NCBI RefSeq assembly: GCF_010093595.1
Contig: NW_022985451.1
Location: 15,996 to 79,995, forward strand
DNA: 64,000 nt
Origin: Mytilinidion resinicola
Taxonomy: Eukaryota; Ascomycota; Dothideomycetes; Mytilinidiales; Mytilinidiaceae
Direction of reading: 5' to 3'
Positions 32,852-44,161 of this stretch are shown here, piece by piece. The position numbers and the translations under genes were made by a program. Within the stretch, counting starts at the first letter, position 1; every line of letters starts with the position of its first letter. The notes beneath the pieces are model-generated. The model searched no databases. It was not told where the DNA came from and was given only the letters and a program-made list of their open reading frames with translations.

Positions 32852-33497
32852 TGCCGGATTCCTGAAAATGCGGCGAAACACAAATCAGACTATGAGCGAG
32901 ATAATACCCTCCCGCTCATCCCACACTCCATCTAGGTGCTGAGCGTATACCCCATGAACCTCGAGGAGGCTCAAAGAATCTTAGATTATGGACGGAAAGG
33001 CGCGTCATTCTCTAGATAGCGGAATATCGAGACTCTCAGTGTGCTATGGATACCTGAGTGCAAACGAACCTCACATATTGTAAAGCAGTAAGATGTTACG
33101 ACCTGTCTTAGGACCTGGTGCATTGACCTTGGAAGAAATGGGCACCATACATAATAGAAAGAGAAAGATCAAGAAACTCAATTAGTTGAGCAGAACTCCG
33201 AATAACGATATCAGATACTATGCTTTAACAGCTTTGAGTATAATATTTCCTCGGGCTAAGAGGTATTTCCTTGGCAAATAGATTACTCCACGAGCACTAC
33301 TTTTTAACTCCTCATTTACAATCCAATGTACAGTATTTTACAATGAACGAGCCGCTTTCAGAGAGCTCTGGTGGTCTGCGGAAGATGTTCTTTCATGTTT
33401 TGAAGAGCATGCAAGAAGCTCATTCTCCCTGATATTGCTTTGCCTGAGACCCAAAGGCCAGAGCGACCCCCTCGGATTGCCAGCTAGAAAGAATGGC
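32852..33497. other. Convergent intergenic region
   Basis: 3' flanks of NTR2 and CMC2. AT-rich in the middle, with no gene or repeat recognised. Confidence 0.55.
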
Positions 33498-33820
33498 TCA
33501 TGTATTCTCATCAATCTCTGTCCACCGCGCCTGAACCTTCTCGCGCCGTCTCTGAGCCTCCTCCCTGTTCAATCTTGTCCGCTCGAGGCGCTGGGCTCGC
33601 AGGCACATGTTGACCTGATGTTTCGCGTCGTTGCACATTCCAATGGCCTTGTAGAGGAAGCCGCGAGCGTGGCATTCGTCGAGGGCGTTCATCACCTCCT
33701 CGCAGTCTGGGACAAGTCAGTCAACGTTGCTCGCCACTGCGGGCCATGCGGCGCGGGGTAGGGGAGAAACAAGAAGCCAGACATACTCTTGTTTTGGCTG
33801 GTATGTAGATGGGGATGCAT
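33498..33820 (-). CDS. CMC2: COX assembly mitochondrial protein Cmc2
   Basis: Two exons, complement(join(33498..33706,33787..33820)), 80 aa. It starts MHPHLHTSQNKN and has twin CX9C motifs (CEEVMNALDEC and CNDAKHQVNMC), which form disulfides after import by Mia40 into the intermembrane space, then a basic helical tail (RLERTRLNREEAQRRREK). Cmc2 helps mature cytochrome c oxidase. The first exon supplies only 11 codons plus one base; intron 80 nt. Head to head with PFD2 (224 bp between starts). Confidence 0.9.
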
Positions 33821-34044
33821 GGCGCCTGCCTGTGCTCTGGCTGAGCGGCTGAACAGGACTGTCGAGGATTGTTCGATGGGTTGTCGTCGAAGCAAAGCCG
33901 CGGTGGTCTTCCGCTTTCAAAGATGCCGGTGCACGGACCCTTGCTAAATGTCACGCAAGTCCTAAATTTGAAGTGACGACCATCTGCCTATAGCAACCTC
34001 ACGACCCCAACCTTCCTCTCCAACAATAAATTTGTGCTTTGGTC

Positions 34045-34701
34045 ATGGCTCAGTCACAGCCGTCTGTGAAGAAGCAACAGGGTGAGTACTTAGATCCGTA
34101 TTTCTTGCGTAGACGGGTTAGGCATATCTGATCATGACTAGAGCTTCAACTCCAATATTCAAATTACAAGAACACCCTCCAGCAGATTGCTCAGAAGATC
34201 GGTGACGTAGAGCAAGAGACTGAGGAGCACAAGTAAGACTCATATCAAATTCGTAAATCATGACTAGTGCGAATGTCACCCACTGCTCCTTCTCCACGCA
34301 GCATAGTTTCAATCTCTTACACATTCCTTCACCTACTTTCTCACCGCTTGGTTTTGTCTCGTCTACATCTCTGGAATACCGCTAATGACGTCCTAGGCTC
34401 GTGCTTGAGACGTTAGAGTTGCTTCCACAAAACCGAAAGTGCTTCCGCATGATTAATGGCGTCTTGGTGGAAAGGACGGTGAAGGACGTGGCCCCTGCCT
34501 TGAAGACTAATTCCGAGGGTCTGAAGAAGGTGTTGGATGATCTGCTCAAGCAGTACAAGTCCAAGCAAGACGAGATGGAGAAGTGGAAGGTACTGCATTC
34601 ACCCGGCATTAAACTTGCTTGAGATGCTTCGTATAGATTCGCAGGATGGTTACTGACAGTATCCACAGAAGAAGAACAATATCCAAGTAGTCCAGCAGTA
34701 G
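34045..34701 (+). CDS. GIM4: Prefoldin subunit 2
   Basis: Four exons, join(34045..34081,34142..34232,34397..34589,34669..34701), 117 aa. A beta-type prefoldin: helix (QLQYSNYKNTLQQIAQKIGD), LVLETLELLPQNRKCFRMIN, GVLVERTVKDVAPALKTN as the beta hairpin core, then a second helix, ending KKNNIQVVQQ. The hexameric prefoldin delivers nascent actin and tubulin to the CCT chaperonin in the cytosol. Intron 2 is the longest (164 nt). The last exon adds ten residues. Confidence 0.92.
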
Positions 34702-37147
34702 GCGAGCTCTCAGGGACGCTCACGCTCGCGGGGTTTGATACATGCTCTCTGCTTCTCAGCACATGGAGGCAGAACTGTTTGCAACGAGGCACGGTCAGCT
34801 TGACTAAAGGGTTAAAGGCAGCTTGCCCGCCGCCTTCTAGACTCAAAAAGAGGCCTTTCCCCCTGCGATAGAGCATTCAAGCGAGATGTGGTGAGTGAGA
34901 GTGCCTAGCAACAAGGTTACTTGCCCTCCCATGCCGTTGCAATGCTCATATTCGTACGTAGATGGACTAGGCCAAACATCACAATATCAGGAAGCGTTCA
35001 AGCTATCTGTATCGGTGCTTTGCCTCGCTGGATCATCACGAGAGTTTCAATGCCAAAAGCAGTTCGAAAAGAAGTAAAGACAATAGTTCTATATAGTGTG
35101 AATGCTTTTTCAGCTCAACACCATATTCATATATCGTGCAACGCAACGGAGAGCTAACAGACCGAATCTGGTCCCACAATACCCAAATGGCATCATGAAA
35201 CTGCCAAATTTTGACCCTGGCTGGTAGACCGTGGTGATAGCCTAGCTGTGGTGATGTTTCCTCGGTTCCAGTGAACTACTCCTCGCCCTGCACCCACCTT
35301 CGCCAACATACCGTGATCATGCGATGTTCGACAAGGGAATGACAGCCACGATCCTTATCTGGCATGCCAGTGCATGCAGCGAAACCGGTGGCCATCTGTC
35401 GTTGCGCTAGGCCAGACATGCAGCTGATGCGCTGTTCGTAGGCCAGTAGTGAGCTGGCCATGACAGTCGCCATGGATGTTGGGCAGGGACTCGGCAGACG
35501 TGGGCGCTGGTTTGCTGGCGACTACTGGAGACGTCAGGGCGTTTTCATGTCGTCAGGGCGTATTCATGTCGTCAGCCAGCATTTGAGCCCGCGAACTGCT
35601 GCGTGCTGGCATGGTCGCGCAGGGGCTCGTCACAAGGCTGAAGTTTGTGGGGCGTGGGGCTGCAGGCCCAGCGATGCGTTGGCCGTGGATCGCCGCCAGA
35701 GAGACTCGCGCTCTCCGCAGCGGTGGACATGCTTCTCATAGGACATCCAGCGGCGCGGGCGGTGCGGCAGGGCATCGCAGGTGAGTGGATGCCGCGACGT
35801 CCATCGTGGAGAGGGCGAGCTGCTGCTGCTGTTGCGTATATCGAGGCTCCATAACATGCTCCCGGCCAGGATCCCGCTGCTTCGGCTCGTGCTGGCCTCG
35901 GGACGGCTCGTGGAGAACGGCTTCTGCGCGTCGTCCACGGGGCGAGCAGGCGACAGCACACAGTTCTCGTGGACGGCGTCAGGCCGGCATGCACTGACAG
36001 CTCGAGCTGCATGCGGAGCTTTCCCTGTCTCGAGCCGGGGCGGGGCCTCAGCGCGCGGGGGCAGATGACGCTGTCCATGCTGGATGCGGCTGAGTTCAGG
36101 GAGGTTGACGATGCGGAGGCGACGTCTGAGGGCTGAATCGCGCTCACAAATAATCCGCGATCGCAGGCCAATGGGCAAAAAGATACTGCAGAAATGCGAA
36201 AAGGGCTCAAAAGACGCGTAGGGCGCCGAATCACGAACGAGTGGCAGCGCGCAGCCAGGGGCAGGCCGGGGTGCGAAGGAGCCGTGATGGAGGCTTGCTG
36301 CAGCCCTCCGCATGTCGTCGTCCGGCTTCCTCTGGTGTATCTGCAGGCGCATTGGCACTCCCGCGGCCGGTCTCGACGCAATAGCGATGGCAGCGTTCGA
36401 TGCGACTGAGCCCCCGAGCGGCCATCGTACGCCCATGACGCCCGCCTGGCAACCGTGCCGGGCTCGACAGGACAGGCTTGACGGGCGCCGTCATCGTCGA
36501 AGCACCCGTCGGCCCGTGCTGTGCGGGCCAGTCGGCCGGCATTGGTGGTGTGGGCTGCTGTTGTTGCTCGGCCGTTTGGCAGCAAGCTGGAGAGCTCCAC
36601 CACGGTCGATCACTCTTGCGTCTATCTCGCATCCTCTTCTGCACCTCAACCGCGTTACCCACAATCACGACCACCGCAACCAACCCCACGTCCCGACGCC
36701 CGCCGCACCTCGCGCCCTGCCTTGCGCCCCAGGCCCCTCGCCGTCGCCGTCGCCGTCGCCGCCACGGTCGCCGTCACTAACCATCTCCGTCGCTGTCACT
36801 AACCATCTGTCGCCAGCGCCCGCCAGTGCTCGCCCCGCCGGTGCCATCGCCGCCTCGTACGGGACCCTCTTCTTTATTCTGCCCGCCCTGCCATTCACGT
36901 AGTAACGCGTCACAGGCACACGGCCGCAGCTGCAGGCTCCCCTTGCGCGCCATCCGCCTGCAGACGACTGAGGCTTCTGCAGCGCCCGGCTAGCTGCCTC
37001 CGCGACCCCGTCCGCTGCTAGCAGTTACACAGTCTCCAGGTTGCATTTCCGGCCAGCTCAATCCTCCCTCTCGCTGACGTGTTTTGCCACGCCTCCAGCG
37101 CCAGCTCACACACCGAGCCCAAGCCGCCTGCAGCTGGCCGAATAAAC
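34702..37147. other. GC-rich gene-free region upstream of HAP3
   Basis: About 2.4 kb. From about 35.4 to 37.1 kb it is strongly GC-rich, so long open frames appear in many overlapping frames on both strands (for example 35572-36603 and 35630-36436 minus, 36312-36902 plus). None shows a protein motif. CCGTCGCCGTCGCC-like short repeats occur near 36735-36795. Probably promoter and long leader of HAP3, but a non-coding RNA cannot be excluded. Confidence 0.45.
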
Positions 37148-38233
37148 ATGTCGGACACTCCCCCGAAAAAGCTCGACGTGGAACCTGGAGTCCAGTCGGC
37201 TGACGATTCGGAACCTCCTATGGACCGTGAACCTCAGGATACACAAGCGCCGGGACTCGGGTACGAATTCGAAGTCAAGGAACAGGACAGATGGCTGCCC
37301 ATCGCAAATGGTTGGTCTTTTATGCGCTCTCCCCTCTTCTGATTTGCGCGCTGTTTTCACCACCTGCATGTCGACGAATGCTATGACTGGCGCTGCGAAC
37401 ACCGCACATCCTCCCCAGTCGCGCGTCTCAGTCGTCAAAACACCGAATCACCAAGCCTCGAGCGCCAGTCTGATCTGCGGTGCCTGAAAAACTGTCGTCC
37501 TGCAGCCAGCGCCATGTCTGCAACCCCCCCACTGTCTTCTTCCTCGCCGCCACAGCCAGGGGCAACCCCCAGCAGTTCACATGCGTCAGATGCTAACATC
37601 CGCAACTTTGCTCCAGTCGCCCGAATCATGAAGATGGCCCTCCCCGAGAACGCGAAGATTGCCAAAGAAGCCAAAGAGTGCATGCAGGAATGCGTCAGCG
37701 AGTTCATATCCTTCATCACCAGCGAAGGTGTGTCTCCATGCCCATTTGAGCCCCCAATGGCAACTGACATGGCCCGCAGCTTCGGAGAAGTGTCAGCAGG
37801 AGAAGCGCAAGACGGTCAATGGCGAGGACATTCTGTTCGCCATGACCTCGCTCGGCTTCGAAAACTACGCCGAGGCGTTGAAGATATATCTGTCCCGCTA
37901 CCGAGAAGTAAGCTGCCCACTTTCCTTTCCCCCTCCCCCCATTTCGTTTGTTGCCTCAAACTGGCCAAGACGAATATCTGAACTATTGGTATTGATTGGT
38001 GGCACGAGACCCTCCTCGCAACCCAGAACAAGCCACCCGGTGCCGGTGTCTTCAACGCAGGTGGGGCCGGTGGGGCCAACAGCGCAGGTACAAATGCCTC
38101 CTCCGCCTCTGCCTACAGCCAACCGGAGAACTCCCACAACAATGTTCTAAGCGGCGACGCCGAAATGGGAGACCAAGACAGCACTGCGTTCGGGTACACC
38201 GTCCACAACGGAAACGGATCCGCCGAGTACTAG
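37148..38233 (+). CDS. HAP3: CCAAT-binding factor subunit HAP3/HapC (NF-YB)
   Basis: Four exons, join(37148..37310,37617..37727,37780..37907,38027..38233), 202 aa. The histone-fold subunit of the CCAAT-binding complex: [80 protein letters not shown] and [11 protein letters not shown], about residues 44-134. It dimerises with HAP5 and, with HAP2, regulates respiration, iron and redox genes. The C-terminal tail is Gly/Ala/Asn/Ser-rich; its exon start (38027) is the least certain junction. Intron 1 (306 nt) contains an ATG (37514) open into the histone fold, a possible alternative start. Confidence 0.92.
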
Positions 38234-38858
38234 ACGACGCGCCGCGGGAACAGGAAAGCCAGGACGACAGATCGGGTCAGCACGCCAGGCTTGACTTTCT
38301 GCGGCATCTGGGCCACCGCAAGAGACGGCGACTGCGCGCAAGATCGGTGCGAGGCCGCAGGAAACTTCAAGAGACCGTTCGATGGGTATGGGAGGAGATG
38401 GCCTATTATCAAACTGTACGATTTACTGGTTGAGGGTACGATTGGCATGTGTCGACTTTGAGGGTATTGTGGAGACTTCGCCGGTGTGCGCGATCTCGGG
38501 TCCTCTGCTCAAAAATAGTCAATGGTGGCGTTTACCTTTTCAAAGTGCCGGAGGAAGGGACTTCGGTAGGCCGTGGCTGCGGCCAGGAATGGTGTTTCGG
38601 AAATGCTGCGGCACACCGTTTTGCTTTCTCCGTATTAGACATTCTGTTTGCTCACGCAACATCCTTGCGCAGATTACACTCATCAGCCATTTGCGCCCAG
38701 CTAACATTGAGCGTTGTAATAAGTGATTGTGCCCGGATAGTGTTTTGGAATAAATTGCAGGTTTTGGACCGATCTCCTCTTAATGCGAGTGGAGTTGGTA
38801 AATAGAGGAGTATCTATTTCATGACCATCTACGAGGAAGAGCCTGAACGCTTTCGAAC
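38234..38858. other. Convergent intergenic region
   Basis: 3' flanks of HAP3 and PFA4. Short open frames only. Confidence 0.5.
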
Positions 38859-40377
38859 TCATCGCCCCTTTCTCCTAGCTATTAGTTCACTGAGCGGGAT
38901 ATTGTCTTCCTCGTCGTAGAATTCCGCATCCTCGTCTACGCCAAAATCACGTAGTCTCTCACCCTCTGAGTTTCTCCATCCTTCTTCTCCGCTATCGCTC
39001 GTCTGGTCGTCGCCAGCTGCATCAGAACTCCATTCTGATGGTTCCTGAAGGGCCTCCAGGCGCTTCACGTATGGCTTTCGACGTTGAACCTGGTCTTCTG
39101 GACGCTGCCAGCGCAGCATATCAGCTTCCTGTCGCAATTTGAAGGCTTTCTTGCTCTCTTCAGCTGAATAGTCAGGTCCGTCTTGAGTGAAACCAGATCC
39201 ATGACGAGGTGCAGGTATTGACTTGCACTGGAGCCGATCTGGGTCAGGCGGAGGCCAGGAGATGGAAGGATCTAGAGAATTTAGTTAGTGTAGTTGCACT
39301 GACTCTGAAGACTGGGATATGTAACCTTCAAATCCGTTCTCTTCAAATGTGAGCCCGCTCTCGATTGACGGAGAAGCTGAGAGTGGCCAGAACCAAGCAA
39401 GTATCTAGTAATGTGTCAGCTGCTATCTCTCTTGGTGGTTCCTATACATTGCCTTACGTTGCCTGTCCCCATGCCCTGTTTAGTGTTCGCCCAGATACCT
39501 ATGTCATATGGAAATTCCTGTCTCTTTATTCTGACTCTAATTCCATCCGGTCCATCCAAGAAGCCTCCAAAGTGCCTCGCACGTCGAACCAGAGTGCTAT
39601 GTCGCTCGATTTCCCATCCTTCGATGGTGGTAGTGTTCACCGTCAGACACCAGATATTCCGGATCAGCAAGATTGTTAACACAAACAATGTCAACGAATT
39701 GACGCTTATCAGCAAAAAGAGATGGACGTATTGCACGATAGTGGGGCCGAAGTACTGCTCGGGAAATTAGCATTACCGTCTATGGATTACACGACATAGG
39801 AGTCGTACACTCGGAAGATCTTTGTTACCCCATATGACGGCGCATCTAATATACAGAAAGTATTCAAGGTACGACATGGTCGCGACTGCGTAAAAGAGGA
39901 AGCGTATGAAATGTGGGAATGTGACATGCGAGACACAATTTGCCGTCCATGGGCAGTGGTGGTCCATTTTTGGTATGCATCTATGGATCCGATAAGATTA
40001 AAATCATTGCCTGATAGACTCAATTAAAAAACAAGATTTTACCTTTTGCAAACTTTGCAGTGATGTGCTCTCGGGGGCTTTACCGCTTCGCACCTCCGAC
40101 ACCACCGCTGTCTAGACTTGGAGGCAAGCTTCTGAGAGATGCCTGTTGAATCATCCTCGTGTTGATCCACCGAGGGTATTTGGCCCGCATTGGTCCGGAC
40201 GGATCGAATATAACTAAGCAGCAAGCAGAAGACGAGGACATTGAAAATGATGATTTGTTTGCGTTCCAAGGGATGTGGCTCAAGATATAAAAGGAGTATT
40301 TGGGAGGAGTATGCAAGAAAAGTGATGAGAGAAAGTACACCTAGTACAGCGAGAGATGCTACCGGCGGCAACAGCAT
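38859..40377 (-). CDS. PFA4: Palmitoyltransferase Pfa4 (DHHC family)
   Basis: Five exons, complement(join(38859..39271,39326..39404,39458..39754,39809..39980,40043..40377)), 431 aa. Four transmembrane helices (LAVLGVLSLITFLAYSSQIL; IIIFNVLVFCLLLSYI; FPHFIRFLFYAVATMSYLEY; VHLFLLISVNSLTLFVLTIL), a cysteine-rich zinc domain (CRRCEAVKPPRAHHCKVCKR) and the catalytic DHHC in KMDHHCPWTANCVSH. The NTTTIEGWE motif (TTxE) and QEFPYDIGIW follow, with an acidic C-tail. Pfa4 in the ER membrane S-acylates chitin synthase Chs3 in yeast. An in-frame ATG at 40431 would add 18 residues. Divergent from ALG12. Confidence 0.92.
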
Positions 40378-40786
40378 AGCTGTAGGGTCGAGCGAGCCTT
40401 CAAATAGACAAATTCTAAGGAAAAGGATCACGGGGATAGAGGCTTGGCGTGAGCGGAAGCTGAGTCGCCGCCTAGGAAGCTAAAGACCTCTGCTACACGA
40501 TACTCTTGAACATACCGCTGTTGATTAGCTGTTCGGAAGGCAGGCGTTGGACGAGATGATGGAGTCGACGTAGGGTCTTGTTGAAGGCCAGAGGTCGTCG
40601 TATTTGGAACGAGAACAGAATAGAACAGGGGCACGCACGGACTATGATTTTCAACCAACATCACCCATCAACCTCCGAGGACAACAAACCACTAGACTAT
40701 CGACCTCATCTCCAAAATCTTTTGACGAGATGGACTGATGGATGTACTTCTTTTGCCTCCTGGACAATCCGCTAAACTTATCAGCT

Positions 40787-42599
40787 ATGGGTGTTTCTGG
40801 GGCCCTGCTAGTTTCAATCATTCCGGCCTTGATTCTCATCCACCTCTACTATTCCCCATACACCAAGGTTGAGGAGTCATTTAATATACAAGCAACCCAT
40901 GACATCTTGACACATGGAATACCAAGCCAAGACTATTCACGCGCTCTGGCAGTCAATTTTGATCATGTTTCATATCCTGGATCTGTTCCTAGGACGTTCG
41001 TTGGGGCTCTCTTGTTAGCAGGCTTGTCTAGGCCTTGGATAGCCTTCCTGAGCCACCCCTATCAAGTTCAACTCCTTGGTGAGACTCCTATATCACACGC
41101 TTATGCTGTCTAATCTAATCTTTACCAGTTCGATCTCTTCTTGGTTTGGTCAATGCAACGTCGTTGATCCTACTCGGAATAGCAGTGCAAAAGGCATTCG
41201 GAAGACCTGCGCGGATCTGGTTCACTTTATTGCAAGCGAGTCAGTTCCACGTTATTTACTACGCGTCTCGCACTTTACCAAACATGTTCGCTTTTGCATT
41301 GAGTGAGTACCTGCCTACTTTTTCCGAGAGTTTTCCACTGACGTTATATCGTCAGGCACTCTGGCGCTGAGAAGCCTCCTTTTGGCGGGCTCATATCCCG
41401 AAATGGACAAAGCGGCTTCTAAACATTACCGGCTATCTCTATATCTTCTAACAGTTGCTGGTATTATATTCCGCTCCGAGCTTGCCATCCTCCTTGCATG
41501 CACAACTCTTTACCTACTTTCCCGGGGTAAAATCTCTATTACAGGCACAATTCTCCCTGCAGGTGTAGGCGGCGTAGCTATTGGCCTCTTGAGTACTATT
41601 TCAATCGACTCATTCTTCTGGCAAACGTTCCCCCTCTGGCCCGAATGGACGGGATTCTACTACAATACGATCCAGGGCCATTCCGCCGCTTGGGGAACAT
41701 CGCCGTGGTACTTCTACGTTTTGAACGCTCTTCCCCGCCTGCTCATCAATCCTATGACCTACATCATACTCATACCGCTGGCGATAATCAACCCTACCTC
41801 TCGGCAGCATAGTATCGATATAACCATCCCGTCAACAGGATTCGTCGTCCTGTACAGCTTCCTCCCTCATAAAGAGTGGCGATTCATCATCTACGTCATT
41901 CCAGGACTAACAGCCGTTGCCGCTGCCGGCTCTTCATGGATATGGACTCGGCGGGCTAAAGCAACGCTCTATCGCCTACTGAGTCTCGGTCTTGTGATTT
42001 CGGTCGTGGCTTCCTTTGTAATTTCGACCGCTTTACTTGCTGTATCAAGTCTGAACTATCCTGGCGGCGCTGCCCTCACTAAATTACACGAGATAGCTGG
42101 TCGCGGAAATAACGGGTCCCGGATACATGTCGATAACTTGTCTTGCCAGACTGGAGTCACACGATTCTTGGAGAGACATGACAGCTCCCAGTCCGTTCAC
42201 AGCAGCAATCTTTGGGATCCTGTGGAGCATCCGCGTGGGAAGTGGCTCTACGACAAGACGGAAGATCCTTCTCTGCTTCTCGATCCAGCCTTCTGGTGCA
42301 AGTTTGACTATGTGCTAGCAGAGAGACCAGAGAAAGTGATTGGAAAATGGCGGATTCTCGCAGTGCAATACGGGTTTTCTGGGGTCCGAATTCTTCGTCC
42401 TGGGCAGCCAAGATTCCATCATGCCCCGGAAACAGTGGAAGAGCTGCAATTGGAGGAAGGGTCGAAGAGCTCCGGTGAAAGTAATCAACCCAAATACGCT
42501 CTTCTGGATATGCTGAGAGAGAAGGTAACAAGAGGGTGGTGGATCATGGTCAAAATGGAACCTAAGATCCGTATCCTCGAGAACTTGGATCGTTGCTAG
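40787..42599 (+). CDS. ALG12: Dol-P-Man:Man7GlcNAc2-PP-Dol alpha-1,6-mannosyltransferase
   Basis: Three exons, join(40787..41078,41129..41302,41356..42599), 569 aa. GT22-family multi-span ER enzyme that adds the eighth mannose to the lipid-linked N-glycan precursor. The luminal catalytic loop [33 protein letters not shown] and the [13 protein letters not shown] motif are all present, with about ten hydrophobic helices. Alternative in-frame ATG at 40742; 40787 gives the usual short leader before the first helix. The C-terminal 150 residues are soluble. Start codons of ALG12 and PFA4 are 409 bp apart on opposite strands. Confidence 0.92.
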
Positions 42600-42799
42600 A
42601 GGCCACTACTTTACAGCAATAGGGTATTATTCAATCTCCATATAAAAGGCTTTCATGAATCTTTAAAGTTCACCGTGGTGGAGAAGTCACGTGGCGAGAT
42701 TCTAACGACCCCGCCAACTCACGCATCTGCCCCGCTGTGTTTTGAACATTCTCACCTCACACACAGTTCGTAAGTACACACTGCATTCAACACCACAAC

Positions 42800-43572
42800 A
42801 TGGCAGAAGTCGCAGCAACAAGTTTGTCCGAGTCGCATGCCAAACAAGTCATATATTGCGGCGGTAAGCAGTTCGTCCCATATTGTACTATGTAGTCCAA
42901 TAAAGCTCATTCCTTCAGTATGCAGCCTGCCACCAGAAGTAGGTACGCGCCCGATATTCGATGCATAGGCTCCCCATTTCTGACCATATTTCCCTGCAGT
43001 ATTGCGAGTTTGGCGGAACCGTCAAGAAGTGCGAAGAATGGCTCGAGGCACACCACCCGGACATGCATGAGCGGCTATACTCACAAGGTACCGCTCGATT
43101 CTCTTACCCAGTCTTCAATGCCTCTCATGATCTCTCTGCTGACGTATGACTCGCTTCCACAGATGCCATCAATGCCAACTTGTCCTCCCTAACCCTCGAA
43201 GCCCAGAAGCGAGCCGACAAAGACGCCCAAAAGAAAGCCGCCAAAGCATCCGCCGCCGAGGCCCGAGCCCAAGAGGTGAAAGCCACGTCGAAAGTCCTCA
43301 TCAAGCGTATTGAGCGCAACAAGCGAAAATACGTTACTGCGGTGCAGGGCCTCGAAGCACATGGACTAGAATTGAAGAAAGTAGCGAAGGATTTTGGCAA
43401 GAAGTTCGCGACTGGGTCCAGTGTGACGAAGATTCCAGGTGGTGGCGAGGAGATAACTGTCCAGGGCGACTTGAGTGACGATATCTACGATTACGTTGTG
43501 GAGACGTACAAGGACATACCCGAGGACAATATCGATTGTATCGAGGACAAGAAGAAGAAGAGTGCCGGATGA
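42800..43572 (+). CDS. TMA22: Translation machinery-associated protein 22 (DENR/DRP1)
   Basis: Four exons, join(42800..42863,42919..42938,43000..43087,43163..43572), 193 aa. N-terminal cysteine module (YCGVCSLPPEYCEFGGTVKK, C) and a C-terminal SUI1/eIF1-like domain (SKVLIKRIERNKRKYVTAVQ, GLEAHGLELKKVAKDFGKKF, TKIPGGGEEITVQGD). It pairs with Tma20/MCT-1 to recycle 40S subunits and release deacylated tRNA after termination. Exon 2 is only 20 nt, so single-ORF searches miss it. Confidence 0.93.
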
Positions 43573-44161
43573 TGGTGCTATCACATCATTCGGAGGGAGT
43601 TTGATGCGGATTAGTGGAGACGGCGCTGACTGTTACGGTTTAAGATGCCATCGGATGGATAGCACACAAAGATACCATGTTACGATACAGCGTCATCCTC
43701 ACCTGACCGGAATACACGACCAAGTATCTACTACGTGTAGAGCCGCTGCGTGCTCTTCCCCAGGCTGAATCACACAACCAACATTTGTACCAAGTTGCAA
43801 CCAACTTCAAGTGTGAAAATTGATAGCAGTGTTTAAATTCAAATGTCGGATAGATGAATTATTGTTGCTATGAGAGAATTATACGAAACATGAAATAACA
43901 CATATATGCTACGCTTGACCAACAAAAGAGACGCTATTCGTTGCAAATGCTACAAGAATCACATTATTTCAGACTACAGAATCGCTCATGCTGAATCCTA
44001 GTAAGCTCCAAAAATGCAAGTTGTGATAGTGTAGATATGACCCAAACCGTGATGCATATATGCACGCTAATGCTAGAACTCCACATCAGTCATAATAACA
44101 GAGGAAAGAAATAGAGTAACAGCATTTAAAGATCGTTTAATGAAAAGGGACAAAACTAGCA
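43573..44161. other. Convergent intergenic region
   Basis: 3' flanks of TMA22 and the coiled-coil gene. AT-rich, no gene or repeat recognised. Confidence 0.55.

Noticed and set aside
35572..36603. 343-codon minus-strand ORF and several overlapping ORFs in the GC-rich block
   Set aside because: Open in three or more frames at once because stop codons are rare in GC-rich DNA; no motif, Arg/Ala/Pro-biased composition.
37514..37981. Separate gene starting inside HAP3 intron 1
   Set aside because: It overlaps HAP3 exon 2 in frame and then runs through intron 2; kept only as a possible alternative start.
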